Shown: piece by piece, positions 1 through 7,885 of the stretch
Position numbering within the stretch: the first letter of the stretch is position 1
Layout: each line of letters opens with the position of its first letter
Translations under genes and position numbers: made by a program
Source of the DNA: UBA8515 sp036170795
GTDB taxonomy: Bacteria; Patescibacteriota; Minisyncoccia; Phycocordibacterales; UBA9973
Reading direction: 5' to 3'
Assembly: GCA_036170795.1 (NCBI GenBank)
Contig: JAVHPX010000007.1
Location: 1 to 24,808, forward strand
DNA: 24,808 nt
Notes under the pieces: generated by a model
Databases searched by the model: none
What the model was told of the DNA's origin: nothing
Seen by the model: the letters and a program-made list of their open reading frames with translations, nothing else

Positions 1-55
1 AGATTTTGATGAAGATGATATTGTGCGATACAATGATAAATATGGGCGTGTATAA
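1..55 (+). CDS. C-terminal end of an upstream protein (partial)
   Basis: One open frame enters from the left edge (first full codon at 2) and ends at TAA 53-55. Its last 17 residues read DFDEDDIVRYNDKYGRV, an acidic and polar tail. The stop lies 3 nt before the next ATG at 59, so it is probably co-transcribed with the GH130 genes. Too little is visible to name a family. Confidence 0.5.
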   Translation, partial: DFDEDDIVRYNDKYGRV

Positions 56-58
56 AAT

Positions 59-1189
59 ATGATAAAAATAATTAAGAAAAAATTAAAAATTAAAATAAAA
101 ACAAAGACAATAAAAAAGTCTAAAGCTAAAAAGTTGGTTAAAAAACTTATACTTAAAAAAGTAATAAAGAAAAAAGCACCTCTTAAACTTGAAAAGCATT
201 TTAATAATCCTATTATAAGTCCAAGTTATTATCCTTGGGAATCTAAAGCAACTTTTAATCCAACTGCTTTTGAATCAAACGGTAAGGTGCATATTCTTTA
301 TCGTGCTATTGGTGATGATGATTCATCTGTTTTAGGTTATGCATCAAGTTATGATGGTTTAAATATAGAAGATAGACCTACATATGCTGTATATAAAAGA
401 TTTAATGAAGTTATAAGATCTGGTCCATCTATTGAATATGTATCAGGTGGCGGTTGGAGTGGTGGTTGTGAAGATCCTCGATTAACTGTGATAGGAGATA
501 CTATTTACATGCTTTACGTAGCATTTGATGGTTGGGGATCTGTTCGTATAGCTATGACCTCTATTCTTCTTTCTGATTTTAAAAAAAAGAAATGGAATTG
601 GGACAGGCCAGTTATGATTTCACCACCCAATGAGATTAATAAAAATTGGGTCCTTTTTCCAGAGAAAATTAATGGTAAATTTGCTATTTTACATGGTATT
701 TCACCTAATATTATGATTGATTATATTGATGACTTAAATTATTTTGATGGAAAAAATTTTATACATAGTGATCATACTAGTTCTTCCCCTTGGAGTGATT
801 CATGGGATAATATAGTTCGTGGTGTTGGTCCATCACCAATAAGAACGGATCTTGGGTGGCTTATTCTTTACCATAGTATGGATAGAAATGATCCAAATCG
901 TTATAAACTTGGAGCAATAATTTTAGATTATAAGAATCCTCAAAAAATCTTATATCATTCTAAAAATCCTATATTAGAACCAGATCAATCTTATGAAAAT
1001 GATGGTAATAAATGGGGAGTAGTTTATTCATGCGGGGCAGTTGTGAAAGATGATACACTTTTTGTTTACTATGGTGGAGCTGATAAGTTTGTCTGTGTAG
1101 CATCTATAAATCTTTCTGAATTATTAGATAGTTTGAAAAAAGATAAGAAAGTTGTGCTTAAAAATAATAAAATTTTAAAAACAAAATAA
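59..1189 (+). CDS. GH130-family glycoside hydrolase/phosphorylase with Lys-rich N-terminus
   Basis: This 376-residue protein has a single glycoside hydrolase family 130 five-bladed beta-propeller domain from about residue 48. Visible family signatures are NPIISP, W-E-S-K-ATFNP, the ILYRA strand, GGCEDPRLT (Asp139 in the EDPR signature that carries the family's conserved acid), and LFVYYGGADK near the C-terminus. GH130 enzymes phosphorolyse or hydrolyse beta-mannosides and related linkages, but the substrate cannot be read from sequence. The first 48 residues contain about 22 lysines and no signal peptide. There is no Met between the first residue and the domain, so the extension is probably translated, although a TTG start near residue 26 is possible. 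The stop is 2 nt from the next GH130 gene, which implies one operon. Confidence 0.85.
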   Translation: MIKIIKKKLKIKIKTKTIKKSKAKKLVKKLILKKVIKKKAPLKLEKHFNNPIISPSYYPWESKATFNPTAFESNGKVHILYRAIGDDDSSVLGYASSYDGLNIEDRPTYAVYKRFNEVIRSGPSIEYVSGGGWSGGCEDPRLTVIGDTIYMLYVAFDGWGSVRIAMTSILLSDFKKKKWNWDRPVMISPPNEINKNWVLFPEKINGKFAILHGISPNIMIDYIDDLNYFDGKNFIHSDHTSSSPWSDSWDNIVRGVGPSPIRTDLGWLILYHSMDRNDPNRYKLGAIILDYKNPQKILYHSKNPILEPDQSYENDGNKWGVVYSCGAVVKDDTLFVYYGGADKFVCVASINLSELLDSLKKDKKVVLKNNKILKTK

Positions 1190-1191
1190 AT

Positions 1192-3132
1192 ATGTACGTC
1201 GTAAAAAGATCAATTCATAACCCAATACTTATTCCAAACAGAGATCATTATTGGGAATCTTTTGCGACTTTTAATATGTGTCCAATAAAAAAAGGGAAAA
1301 CTATTTATGGATTATATCGTGCAATCTCGGCAGTTGATACAATGTCTGTTCAGCAACAGATTTCGAGTATTGGTATAGGTAAAAGTTATGACGGTGATCA
1401 CTTTGAAGACAGGAAACCTTTTATTATTCCAAATGAAGAATGGGAAGCTCATGGTTGTGAAGACCCAAGAGTGACTTATTTTGAAGGTAAATATTATATA
1501 TTTTATACAGCACTTTCAAGATATCCTTTTGGTCCAGAAGGAATAAAAGTTGCTGTTGCTATTTCTAAAGATTTAAAGAATATAGATGAGCGTCACTTTG
1601 TGACACCATTTAATGCCAAAGCGATGACCCTTTTTCCTAAGCGTATAAATGGCAAGATTGTTGTTATTTTTTCTGCTCATACTGATAGTCCTCCTGCCAA
1701 AATTTCTATTGCACAATTTGATAAAATAGAACAACTTTGGGATATAGATCTCTGGGAGGAATGGATTAAAAATTTTGATAAGCATACTGTTGATTTTAGT
1801 CGTAATTCTTATGATCATTTAGAAATTGGAGCACCACCACTTTTAACAAAATATGGATGGTTGCTTGTATATTCACATATTCAAAATTATTTTCCACATC
1901 CCGAAGGATTAAATCGTATTTTTGGTGTAGAGGTACTTTTGCTTGATAAAAATGACCCAACAAAAATTCTTGGTAGGACTAAAGGTCCCATTATAGTACC
2001 GAAAGATCCTTATGAACTTTCTGGTTATGTTGATAATGTAGTTTTTCCTACAGGAGCTTTAATAAATAAAGATATTCTTACTATTTATTACGGTGCAGCT
2101 GATACGACAACGTGTTTAGCTCGTGTAAATTTAAATGATTTAGTTAAAAGTATGCACCCTGATACTATTTGTGATTTTAGTTTTAAGCGTTATTTAAAAA
2201 ATCCAATAATATCACCTAAGTCAGAAAATGATTGGGAAGCAAAAGCTACTTTTAATCCGGCAGCAATATATCTTAAAGGTAAGACGCATATACTTTATAG
2301 GACACTTTCTAATGACAACACCTCGTTTATTGGTTATGCTAAAAGTGCAGATGGTTTTAAAATAGATGAACGATTAGAAATACCTATATATTCTCCTCGT
2401 GAGGATTTTGAGATGAAAAAAATTTCTAATGGTAATTCTGGATGTGAAGATCCGAGGATTACTAAAATAGGGAAAAATATTTATATTTGTTACACTGCTT
2501 TTGATAGTATTGGTCCACCACATGTTGCTATCTCTTCTATTTTAGTTAAAGATTTTTTAAACCATAAATGGAATTGGAAGAATCCGGTATTGGTAACACC
2601 TCCAGGTTTTGATGATAAAGATACTTGTCTTTTCCCTGAAAAATTAGAGGATGGTTATTTTATTCTTCACCGTGTCGGTAATGATATTTGTGGAGATTAC
2701 CTTAAGTCACTTGATTTTAATAAAAATACTGTTAATAAATGTATCCATGTATTAGGACCTTGTATTAACGCTTGGGATAGTGCCAAAGTTGGTATCTCTG
2801 CTCCTCCGATTAAAACTAGATACGGCTGGTTGCTTTTATATCATGGAGTATCTAAGACTCATAGCACTTATCGTATCGGAGTTGCATTGCTTGATTTGAA
2901 AGATCCAGCAATAATACTTGCTCGTAGTACTGATGCTATATTTGAACCTGAAGAATCATATGAGAAAGTTGGTATTGTAAATAATGTTGTTTTCCCTTGT
3001 GGTATGGTTGTTAAGAAAGATACACTTTTTATATATTATGGAGGGGCAGATAAAGTTATTGGTGTTGCTACAATGAAACTTTCTATTATTATCAATGCTT
3101 TGGTTCATGGATCAAAATTAAATGATGTTTAA
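1192..3132 (+). CDS. Tandem two-domain GH130 glycoside hydrolase/phosphorylase
   Basis: This 646-residue protein carries two complete GH130 beta-propellers in one chain. The first spans about residues 1-325, with GCEDPRVT and Asp91 in the EDPR signature. The second spans about 333-646, with NPIISP, W-E-A-K-ATFNPAA, GCEDPRIT (Asp420) and LFIYYGGADK. GH130 proteins usually have one domain of 300-370 residues, so this is a fusion or internal duplication. The second domain looks closer than the first to the canonical CPR-type sequence. No signal peptide is seen, so a cytoplasmic role is likely. It follows the single-domain GH130 gene by 2 nt and overlaps the MFS transporter by 11 nt, which indicates tight translational coupling. 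Substrate unknown; mannose-containing oligosaccharide is the default inference for the family. Confidence 0.87.
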   Translation: MYVVKRSIHNPILIPNRDHYWESFATFNMCPIKKGKTIYGLYRAISAVDTMSVQQQISSIGIGKSYDGDHFEDRKPFIIPNEEWEAHGCEDPRVTYFEGKYYIFYTALSRYPFGPEGIKVAVAISKDLKNIDERHFVTPFNAKAMTLFPKRINGKIVVIFSAHTDSPPAKISIAQFDKIEQLWDIDLWEEWIKNFDKHTVDFSRNSYDHLEIGAPPLLTKYGWLLVYSHIQNYFPHPEGLNRIFGVEVLLLDKNDPTKILGRTKGPIIVPKDPYELSGYVDNVVFPTGALINKDILTIYYGAADTTTCLARVNLNDLVKSMHPDTICDFSFKRYLKNPIISPKSENDWEAKATFNPAAIYLKGKTHILYRTLSNDNTSFIGYAKSADGFKIDERLEIPIYSPREDFEMKKISNGNSGCEDPRITKIGKNIYICYTAFDSIGPPHVAISSILVKDFLNHKWNWKNPVLVTPPGFDDKDTCLFPEKLEDGYFILHRVGNDICGDYLKSLDFNKNTVNKCIHVLGPCINAWDSAKVGISAPPIKTRYGWLLLYHGVSKTHSTYRIGVALLDLKDPAIILARSTDAIFEPEESYEKVGIVNNVVFPCGMVVKKDTLFIYYGGADKVIGVATMKLSIIINALVHGSKLNDV

Positions 3133-4354
3133 AAATAAAATTTTAATTATAATATTCTTAACAGTATTTATCGATCTCCTTGGGGTCGGTATTTTAATTC
3201 CTGTTATTCCACAACTTTTTGCTAATCCAAAGTCACTTGAGTATATGTTGCCATTTGGTACATCTATAAATGAGGGATATATGCTTCTCGGTTTACTTAT
3301 TGCTGTTTATCCTATAGGACAATTTTTAGCTACACCAATTCTTGGTCAGCTTTCAGATAAATATGGAAGGAAAAATATTTTAGGCATATCTCTTTTGGGT
3401 ACATCTCTATCTTATGTATTATTTGCAGTTGCTATAACTACAAAGAGTATTCCACTTTTATTTTTTTCTAGATTCTTTGATGGTATAACTGGTGGTAATA
3501 TTTCTATTGCTCAAGCTATGATAGGTGATGTATCCTTACCTATAAATAGAGCAAAGAATTTCGGAATGTTAGGTGCTGCTTTTGGTCTTGGTTTTATTTT
3601 TGGTCCATATATAGGAGGAAAACTTTCTGATCCATCTGTTGTATTTTGGTTTACTTCTGCTACACCTTTTTACTTTGCAGCATTTTTAGCATTTATAAAT
3701 ATGCTCTCTGTATTTTTTCTTGTACCTGAGACGAATATTAATTTAAGGAAAGAATCAATGACTTGGGGTAAATCTTTATCAAATATTAAAAAAGCAATCG
3801 AGATGAAAAGTCTTAGTATTATATTTGTCACTAATTTTTTATTTTTTGGAGGATTTACTTTTTTTACAACTTTCTTTGGAGTATTTTTGATACAAAAATT
3901 TAATTTTACTCAAGGTAATATTGGAGACTTCTTTGCTTATGTAGGTATTTGGGGAATATTTACTCAAGCTGTACTGACGCAATATTTTGCAAAAAGATTC
4001 TCTGAGCCACAAATTATTTGCTACTCACTTATCGGGGCAGGAGTAATGGTGCTCACATATTTCTTACCAACTCATGCATGGGAATTGTTTTTAATACCAC
4101 CATTCTTCTCTATGTGTACAGGGCTTACAATGGCAAATATAAATAGCTTGCTCTCAAAATCTGCCCCATCCGATCAAAGAGGTGAAATTATGGGAATCAA
4201 CTCGTCTGTTCAGGCTCTAGCTCAAGCGATACCTGCAGTATTATCTGGATTTATTGCTGCATACCTTGTGCCTACGATGCCACTAATAATAGCCACTATA
4301 GTAATAATATCGTCTGGGCTAGTTTTTCGTTTCTTGTATAAATTTAGACAATAG
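3122..4354 (+). CDS. Major facilitator superfamily transporter (DHA1/TetA-like)
   Basis: This is a 410-residue integral membrane protein of about 12 hydrophobic segments, the usual MFS length. MFS motif A is clear between TM2 and TM3 (GQLSDKYGRK, residues 75-84), and TM1 has the D-x-x-G-x-G-I-x-x-P-V pattern (DLLGVGILIPVIP) of drug:H+ antiporter-1 proteins such as TetA. The start overlaps the last 11 nt of the GH130 fusion; a second ATG follows immediately at 3125. Its operon position suggests movement of a sugar or glycoside handled by the GH130 proteins. The closest family resemblance is nevertheless to drug exporters, so substrate and direction are open. Confidence 0.88.
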   Translation: MMFKNKILIIIFLTVFIDLLGVGILIPVIPQLFANPKSLEYMLPFGTSINEGYMLLGLLIAVYPIGQFLATPILGQLSDKYGRKNILGISLLGTSLSYVLFAVAITTKSIPLLFFSRFFDGITGGNISIAQAMIGDVSLPINRAKNFGMLGAAFGLGFIFGPYIGGKLSDPSVVFWFTSATPFYFAAFLAFINMLSVFFLVPETNINLRKESMTWGKSLSNIKKAIEMKSLSIIFVTNFLFFGGFTFFTTFFGVFLIQKFNFTQGNIGDFFAYVGIWGIFTQAVLTQYFAKRFSEPQIICYSLIGAGVMVLTYFLPTHAWELFLIPPFFSMCTGLTMANINSLLSKSAPSDQRGEIMGINSSVQALAQAIPAVLSGFIAAYLVPTMPLIIATIVIISSGLVFRFLYKFRQ

Positions 4355-4367
4355 ATATACTATATAT

Positions 4368-4484
4368 ATGAATATACATATATTAGACCATAAACTAAAT
4401 ATTATTGAAGTTAAAGAATTTGCAAATAATTGGTATGGCACGATGATTAAAAAAAAGCGCGTGAGATTATTTATAAATTTATAG
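4368..4484 (+). CDS. Small unknown ORF, possibly frameshifted at an A8 run
   Basis: This 38-codon ORF starts at ATG 4368, 6 nt after a TATACT hexamer (4356-4361), the same spacing seen at several genes here. It begins MNIHILDHKLNIIEVKEFAN and stops at TAG 4482. An eight-A run lies at 4449-4456. Adding one A there gives an alternative 42-residue protein ending AREIIYKFIELK with TAA at 4493-4495, 1 nt before the next start at 4497. The N-terminus weakly recalls the start of DUF5674-type proteins, but this comes from memory and is not a secure assignment. It could be a genuine small gene, a slippage-dependent gene, a sequencing indel, or chance. Confidence 0.35.
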   Translation: MNIHILDHKLNIIEVKEFANNWYGTMIKKKRVRLFINL

Positions 4485-4496
4485 AACTCAAATAAT

Positions 4497-4796
4497 ATGG
4501 AAAAGAATTCACTATTTTATATGGCAAATCTTTATCCAGAAATTGGAAGGATGTTTTCTTTTTATGATGCTGGGAAAATAGAAGCTACAGAAAATGCAAA
4601 AATTCGTTCACTTGGTATTGTTGATACGATACTTTCTTTTAAAGATATAAAACCTGCAGGCAGAGAAGAATGGTCAGTAATAAAAAGTTTTATACAAGGT
4701 TACGACAAACTTGATGCGTACGGGCGAACTATTTTAGAAAAATATGCTAAACCTTTCTCTTATAAATTTATGGATCAATATACAAAATTAAATTAA
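4497..4796 (+). CDS. Conserved-looking hypothetical protein, 99 residues
   Basis: This is a soluble, mostly helical-looking protein of 99 residues with no signal peptide, membrane segment or metal-binding cluster. The N-terminal pattern FYMANLYPEIGRMFSFYDAG and a centre rich in charged residues suggest a small helical bundle. I have an impression of similar short proteins starting with 'ANL-PE/R' in CPR genomes but cannot name a family. It lies between the MFS gene and the disulfide pair, with 46 nt of AT-rich sequence before the next gene. Any role in RNA or membrane processes would be guesswork. Confidence 0.6.
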   Translation: MEKNSLFYMANLYPEIGRMFSFYDAGKIEATENAKIRSLGIVDTILSFKDIKPAGREEWSVIKSFIQGYDKLDAYGRTILEKYAKPFSYKFMDQYTKLN

Positions 4797-4842
4797 AATA
4801 TAAAATTGCAAAAATTCATTTAACATAGTATTATTATAATAT

Positions 4843-5424
4843 ATGGAATCAAAACAAACTAAATTTATACTATTAGTAATTGCTATTATTATTGTTGTTA
4901 TTGGAATTGGTCTTGTGGTAAATAAAGTTCAAGGTCCTGATAAATATGATGGATTTGCACAATCTCTCAAAGCTAATGGAGCAGAATTTTATGGAGCATT
5001 CTGGTGTCCACATTGTCAAGCACAAAAAGCACTTTTTGGTAATTCAAAAAAATATCTTCCATATATAGAATGTTCAAATCCAGATAAGTCATCAACTCAG
5101 ATTTGTATTGATAAGAAAATAGAGAATTTTCCAACTTGGATGTTTAAAAATGGAATTACTCTTACATCTTCTGATACTATTCCTACTATATGTTCTATAA
5201 TAACAAAAGATAAAGCAGCCACAGGTGAGGCCGAAATTTGTGCTCAAGTTGCTTCACAGTATTATAAGACTTGGGTATTTTCAAACCATAAATTTTCTAT
5301 TAAAAGTCCAGTAGAACCAGTTCATACAGGAGATGTTTGGAAGTTTCCAGTTGGTTCTGAAATAACAGGTGAAGTTCCTCTTGAATTCTTGGCTGCACAA
5401 ATAGGTTATACTCTACCACAGTAA
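4843..5424 (+). CDS. Membrane-anchored thioredoxin-like disulfide oxidoreductase
   Basis: This 193-residue protein has one N-terminal hydrophobic segment (about residues 7-26) that should anchor it facing outward. A thioredoxin-like domain follows, with the redox motif WCPHC (Cys55, Cys58). The surrounding pattern E-F-Y-G-A-F-W-C-P-H-C-Q-A-Q-K-x-L-F-G, then Y-x-E-C and F-P-T-W, matches the thioredoxin domain found fused to VKOR proteins. About 60 residues (around 103-165) with two further cysteines (117, 133) separate FPTW from the final strand/helix G-E-V-P-L-E-F-L-A-A-Q-I-G-Y, which is an unusual insertion. The DsbB-like gene begins 4 nt downstream, so the pair probably forms a DsbA/DsbB-type relay oxidising exported proteins. 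A TATTAT hexamer at 4829-4834 sits 8 nt before the start. Confidence 0.85.
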   Translation: MESKQTKFILLVIAIIIVVIGIGLVVNKVQGPDKYDGFAQSLKANGAEFYGAFWCPHCQAQKALFGNSKKYLPYIECSNPDKSSTQICIDKKIENFPTWMFKNGITLTSSDTIPTICSIITKDKAATGEAEICAQVASQYYKTWVFSNHKFSIKSPVEPVHTGDVWKFPVGSEITGEVPLEFLAAQIGYTLPQ

Positions 5425-5428
5425 TTTT

Positions 5429-5974
5429 ATGCCGACATATTTAGAAACATTTAATATTTTTGTTTCTCTCAGTGTAATTGGTATCCAAATTGTGATTTTT
5501 CTGATAGTAGCTAATTTACTTTTTTTTCGTACTCATAGAAATTTAATACTGATTTTCTTTAAAAACTATACTTTTTATATTGGATTTGTAGTAGCAATAG
5601 GAGCTGTAGTTCTCAGTTTATTTTATTCGAATGTTATCGGTTTTCCAGCATGTGAATTATGTTGGATTCAACGTATATTCTTGTATCCACAAGCGATACT
5701 TTTTAGTATGGAATTATATAAACGTGACCAAAGTATGGTGGATTATAGTGTTGCTCTTGCATTTTTTAGTATTATTGTTTCACTATTTCACTTATATATT
5801 GAAAATGGTGGTGCTTCGACTTTCGCTTGTGCCACTGGAAACGCAACCACTATTTCTTGTGCAACACGATATGTCTATGAATTTGGTTATGTTACTATAC
5901 CTATGATGTCTCTGACAATATCTGTGTTTATAATTATACTTTTGGTAAATTATAAATATATGACGAAGAAATAG
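5429..5974 (+). CDS. dsbB: DsbB/BdbC-type disulfide bond formation membrane protein
   Basis: This is a 181-residue membrane protein with an N-terminal hydrophobic helix followed by the four-helix DsbB core. The first periplasmic-side pair is in the family signature C-E-L-C-W-I-Q-R (Cys75, Cys78). A second pair, Cys134 and Cys144, lies in the next extracellular loop after G-G-A-S-T-F-A-C. DsbB/BdbC proteins reoxidise a thioredoxin-like partner and pass electrons to quinone. The partner is almost certainly the WCPHC protein encoded 4 nt upstream. The extra N-terminal helix is as in longer BdbC-type versions. No SD motif precedes the ATG. Confidence 0.87.
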   Translation: MPTYLETFNIFVSLSVIGIQIVIFLIVANLLFFRTHRNLILIFFKNYTFYIGFVVAIGAVVLSLFYSNVIGFPACELCWIQRIFLYPQAILFSMELYKRDQSMVDYSVALAFFSIIVSLFHLYIENGGASTFACATGNATTISCATRYVYEFGYVTIPMMSLTISVFIIILLVNYKYMTKK

Positions 5975-5990
5975 AAGATGGGCTAATTCC

Positions 5991-6078
5991 TTCCCTCTTA
6001 CTAAGTAGGGAATTGAAGGGAGATTCCTAATTAATTAAGAACCCCTCCCCAGCTCTCTCCTTGGTAAGGAGAGAGGGG
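5991..6078. repeat. Intergenic hairpin-forming repeat-like DNA
   Basis: Between dsbB and the Cys-rich gene lie C/T- and A/G-rich palindromes, richer in G+C than the surroundings. One has arms ttccct (5991-5996) and agggaa (6007-6012). A stronger one has perfect 10-bp arms ctctctcctt (6053-6062) and aaggagagag (6066-6075) with a 3-nt loop, flanked by cccc and ggg. No T-tract follows, so it is not a standard terminator. The style resembles dispersed intergenic palindromes of many environmental genomes, but no second full copy is visible here. Confidence 0.5.
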
Positions 6079-6124
6079 AACTCAATTCCTTGCCAACAAA
6101 GAGAAGAACTCGTACTATGTAGGT

Positions 6125-7873
6125 ATGGAGAGTCAAATAAAAATCTGTCAAAATTGTAAAAAAGACTTTATAATTGAGCCAGAGGATTTTTTATTTTATG
6201 AAAAAATAAAAGTTCCTCCACCAACATTTTGCTGGAAATGTCGTCTTGCGCGAAAATTGGTCTGGAGGAATGAACGATCGTTATATAAAAGAACGTGTGA
6301 TTTATGTAAAAGGGATATTATTTCGATGTATAAAACTGATGCGATCTTTCCTGTGTATTGCCATGAATGCTGGTGGGGAGATGTATGGAATCCGATTGAA
6401 TATAGTCAAGAGTATGATTTCAACACTCCATTTTTTAAACAGTTTCGAGAATTGCAGAAAAAAGTTCCTAGGTCTGGATTATATGCAGCTAAAAATGTGG
6501 ATAGTGATTATTGCAACTATACTGCACATATGAAAGGAGGATATTATATGTTTGGAAGTTGGTTTTCAGAAAATTGCGGGTATGGTCAAACTGTACTTGA
6601 AAGCAAGGATTGCTGGGATTGCCTTTTTATTAAAAATTGCCAATCATGTTTTGCTTCTGTGGATTGTACGGTATGTGCGAATGTCTACTTTAGTCAGAAT
6701 AGTTCGAATTGCCTTGATTCGGCATTTTTGTATGATTGCAGGAATTGTCAGAACTGTCTCTTTAGCTATAATCTAAGAAATAAAAATTACTACATATTTA
6801 ATAATCAAATATCTAAAGAAGAATTTCATACAATAAAACTTAAAATATTCAGCTCATATTCTAACCTTCAGAAAACAATATATGATTTTAAAAAGCTAAT
6901 AAAAGAAAAGGCATTTCATAAATACATGACAGGAGAACATAATAATGATGTCACTGGTGATTTTATTTACAATTCTAAAAATGTTCATGAGTCTTACTAT
7001 ATTAATGATGGAGAAAATGAAAAATATGCCGTACGTGGAGGCAAAGGCCAAAAGGATTCTTTAGATATCTTCGGTGTACATGGAGGAGAACTTGTATATG
7101 AGTCTAATAATATTGATTTTTCTTCACGATGTTATTTTAGTGTAAATGGAGAAAATAATCTGGATTCTAATTATTTAGTGGATTGTGATAATGTAAAAAA
7201 TTCGTTTGGTTGTATAGCTCTTCGGAAAAAAGAATATTGTATTTTAAATAAACAGTATACTAAAGAAGAGTATGAATTTCTCGTCCCCAAAATAATCACT
7301 CATATGAATGAAATGCCATATATTGATACTGAAGAAAGAGTCTATACATATGGTGAATTTTTTCCAATATCGATGAGTCCACATGCATATAATGAAACAT
7401 TAGCACAAGAGTATGTACCGGTAAATGAAAAAGAAGCTAAGGATAGAGGATATGTCTGGGATAGTCCTGTAGATAAGAATTATGTCTCTTCGAAAAACTG
7501 GAAAGATTTACCTGATAGTAGTGAAGAAATTGAAGATTCAATAACCACTGAGATTATTCTTTGTGAAGCTTGGGATGTAGATAAAAAATCAGCTCAGAGT
7601 CATAAATGTACAAAAGCATTCAAAATCACTCCAGAAGAACTTACTCTATATAAAAAATGGAATATACCATTACCTAGAAGATGTCCTAATACGAGAAATT
7701 TTGAATTGTCACAACAGAGGAACTCAGTAAATTTTTGGCACAGATCGTGTATGTGCGATAAGGAAGGGCATAATCATACAGGTAAGTGTGAGGTTGAATT
7801 TGAAACAAGCTATGCACCAGAGCGGCCAGAGATTATTTACTGTAAAGAATGTTATCTGCAAGAGATATTATGA
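6125..7873 (+). CDS. Cys-rich zinc-ribbon protein with internal duplication (unknown function)
   Basis: This 582-residue protein shows several zinc-ribbon-like clusters. The N-terminus has C-x2-C pairs at Cys8/11 with Cys36/39, and Cys58/61 with Cys79/82. Residues 150-211 carry densely spaced cysteines (K-D-C-W-D-C, N-C-Q-S-C, D-C-R-N-C-Q-N-C) in a short-period pattern reminiscent of a beta-solenoid. The C-terminus has Cys480, 495, 520, 542, 544, 555, 573 and 576, ending R-P-E-I-x-Y-C-K-E-C-Y. A module near residues 215-241 (LRNKNYYIFNNQISKEEF) recurs at 366-390 (LRKKEYCILNKQYTKEEY), so the middle is duplicated. There is no signal peptide or membrane segment, and no enzyme signature. I recognise the type as common in CPR genomes but functionally undefined. 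A TACTAT hexamer (6113-6118) lies 6 nt before the start. Confidence 0.8.
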   Translation: MESQIKICQNCKKDFIIEPEDFLFYEKIKVPPPTFCWKCRLARKLVWRNERSLYKRTCDLCKRDIISMYKTDAIFPVYCHECWWGDVWNPIEYSQEYDFNTPFFKQFRELQKKVPRSGLYAAKNVDSDYCNYTAHMKGGYYMFGSWFSENCGYGQTVLESKDCWDCLFIKNCQSCFASVDCTVCANVYFSQNSSNCLDSAFLYDCRNCQNCLFSYNLRNKNYYIFNNQISKEEFHTIKLKIFSSYSNLQKTIYDFKKLIKEKAFHKYMTGEHNNDVTGDFIYNSKNVHESYYINDGENEKYAVRGGKGQKDSLDIFGVHGGELVYESNNIDFSSRCYFSVNGENNLDSNYLVDCDNVKNSFGCIALRKKEYCILNKQYTKEEYEFLVPKIITHMNEMPYIDTEERVYTYGEFFPISMSPHAYNETLAQEYVPVNEKEAKDRGYVWDSPVDKNYVSSKNWKDLPDSSEEIEDSITTEIILCEAWDVDKKSAQSHKCTKAFKITPEELTLYKKWNIPLPRRCPNTRNFELSQQRNSVNFWHRSCMCDKEGHNHTGKCEVEFETSYAPERPEIIYCKECYLQEIL

Positions 7874-7885
7874 TATACTATTAGT
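7871..7885 (+). promoter_or_regulatory. Extended -10 element for pilB
   Basis: TGA-TATACT occupies 7871-7879 and ends 6 nt before the pilB ATG at 7886. The TGA of the extended -10 is also the stop codon of the Cys-rich gene. This spacing would put transcription initiation at or next to the start codon. The match is by motif only, in AT-rich DNA. Confidence 0.45.

Noticed and set aside
1573..1818. Reverse-strand open frame inside the GH130 fusion gene
   Set aside because: It lies wholly within a clearly coding GH130 domain and has no family-like content; it is a shadow frame.
3122..4354. MFS protein as a tetracycline-resistance determinant
   Set aside because: Only general TetA/DHA1 motifs are present, and the operon partners are glycosidases, so a resistance claim is unsupported.
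4482..4497. TAG read-through joining the 4368 ORF to the 4497 ORF (same frame)
   Set aside because: The frames align, but the 4497 gene has its own natural start, and the joining sequence is not protein-like. Slippage at A8 explains the arrangement better.
7871..7873. Possible UGA recoding (as in SR1/Gracilibacteria)
   Set aside because: TGA ends the Cys-rich gene right after its conserved C-terminus, and no in-frame TGA is needed within any recognised gene.
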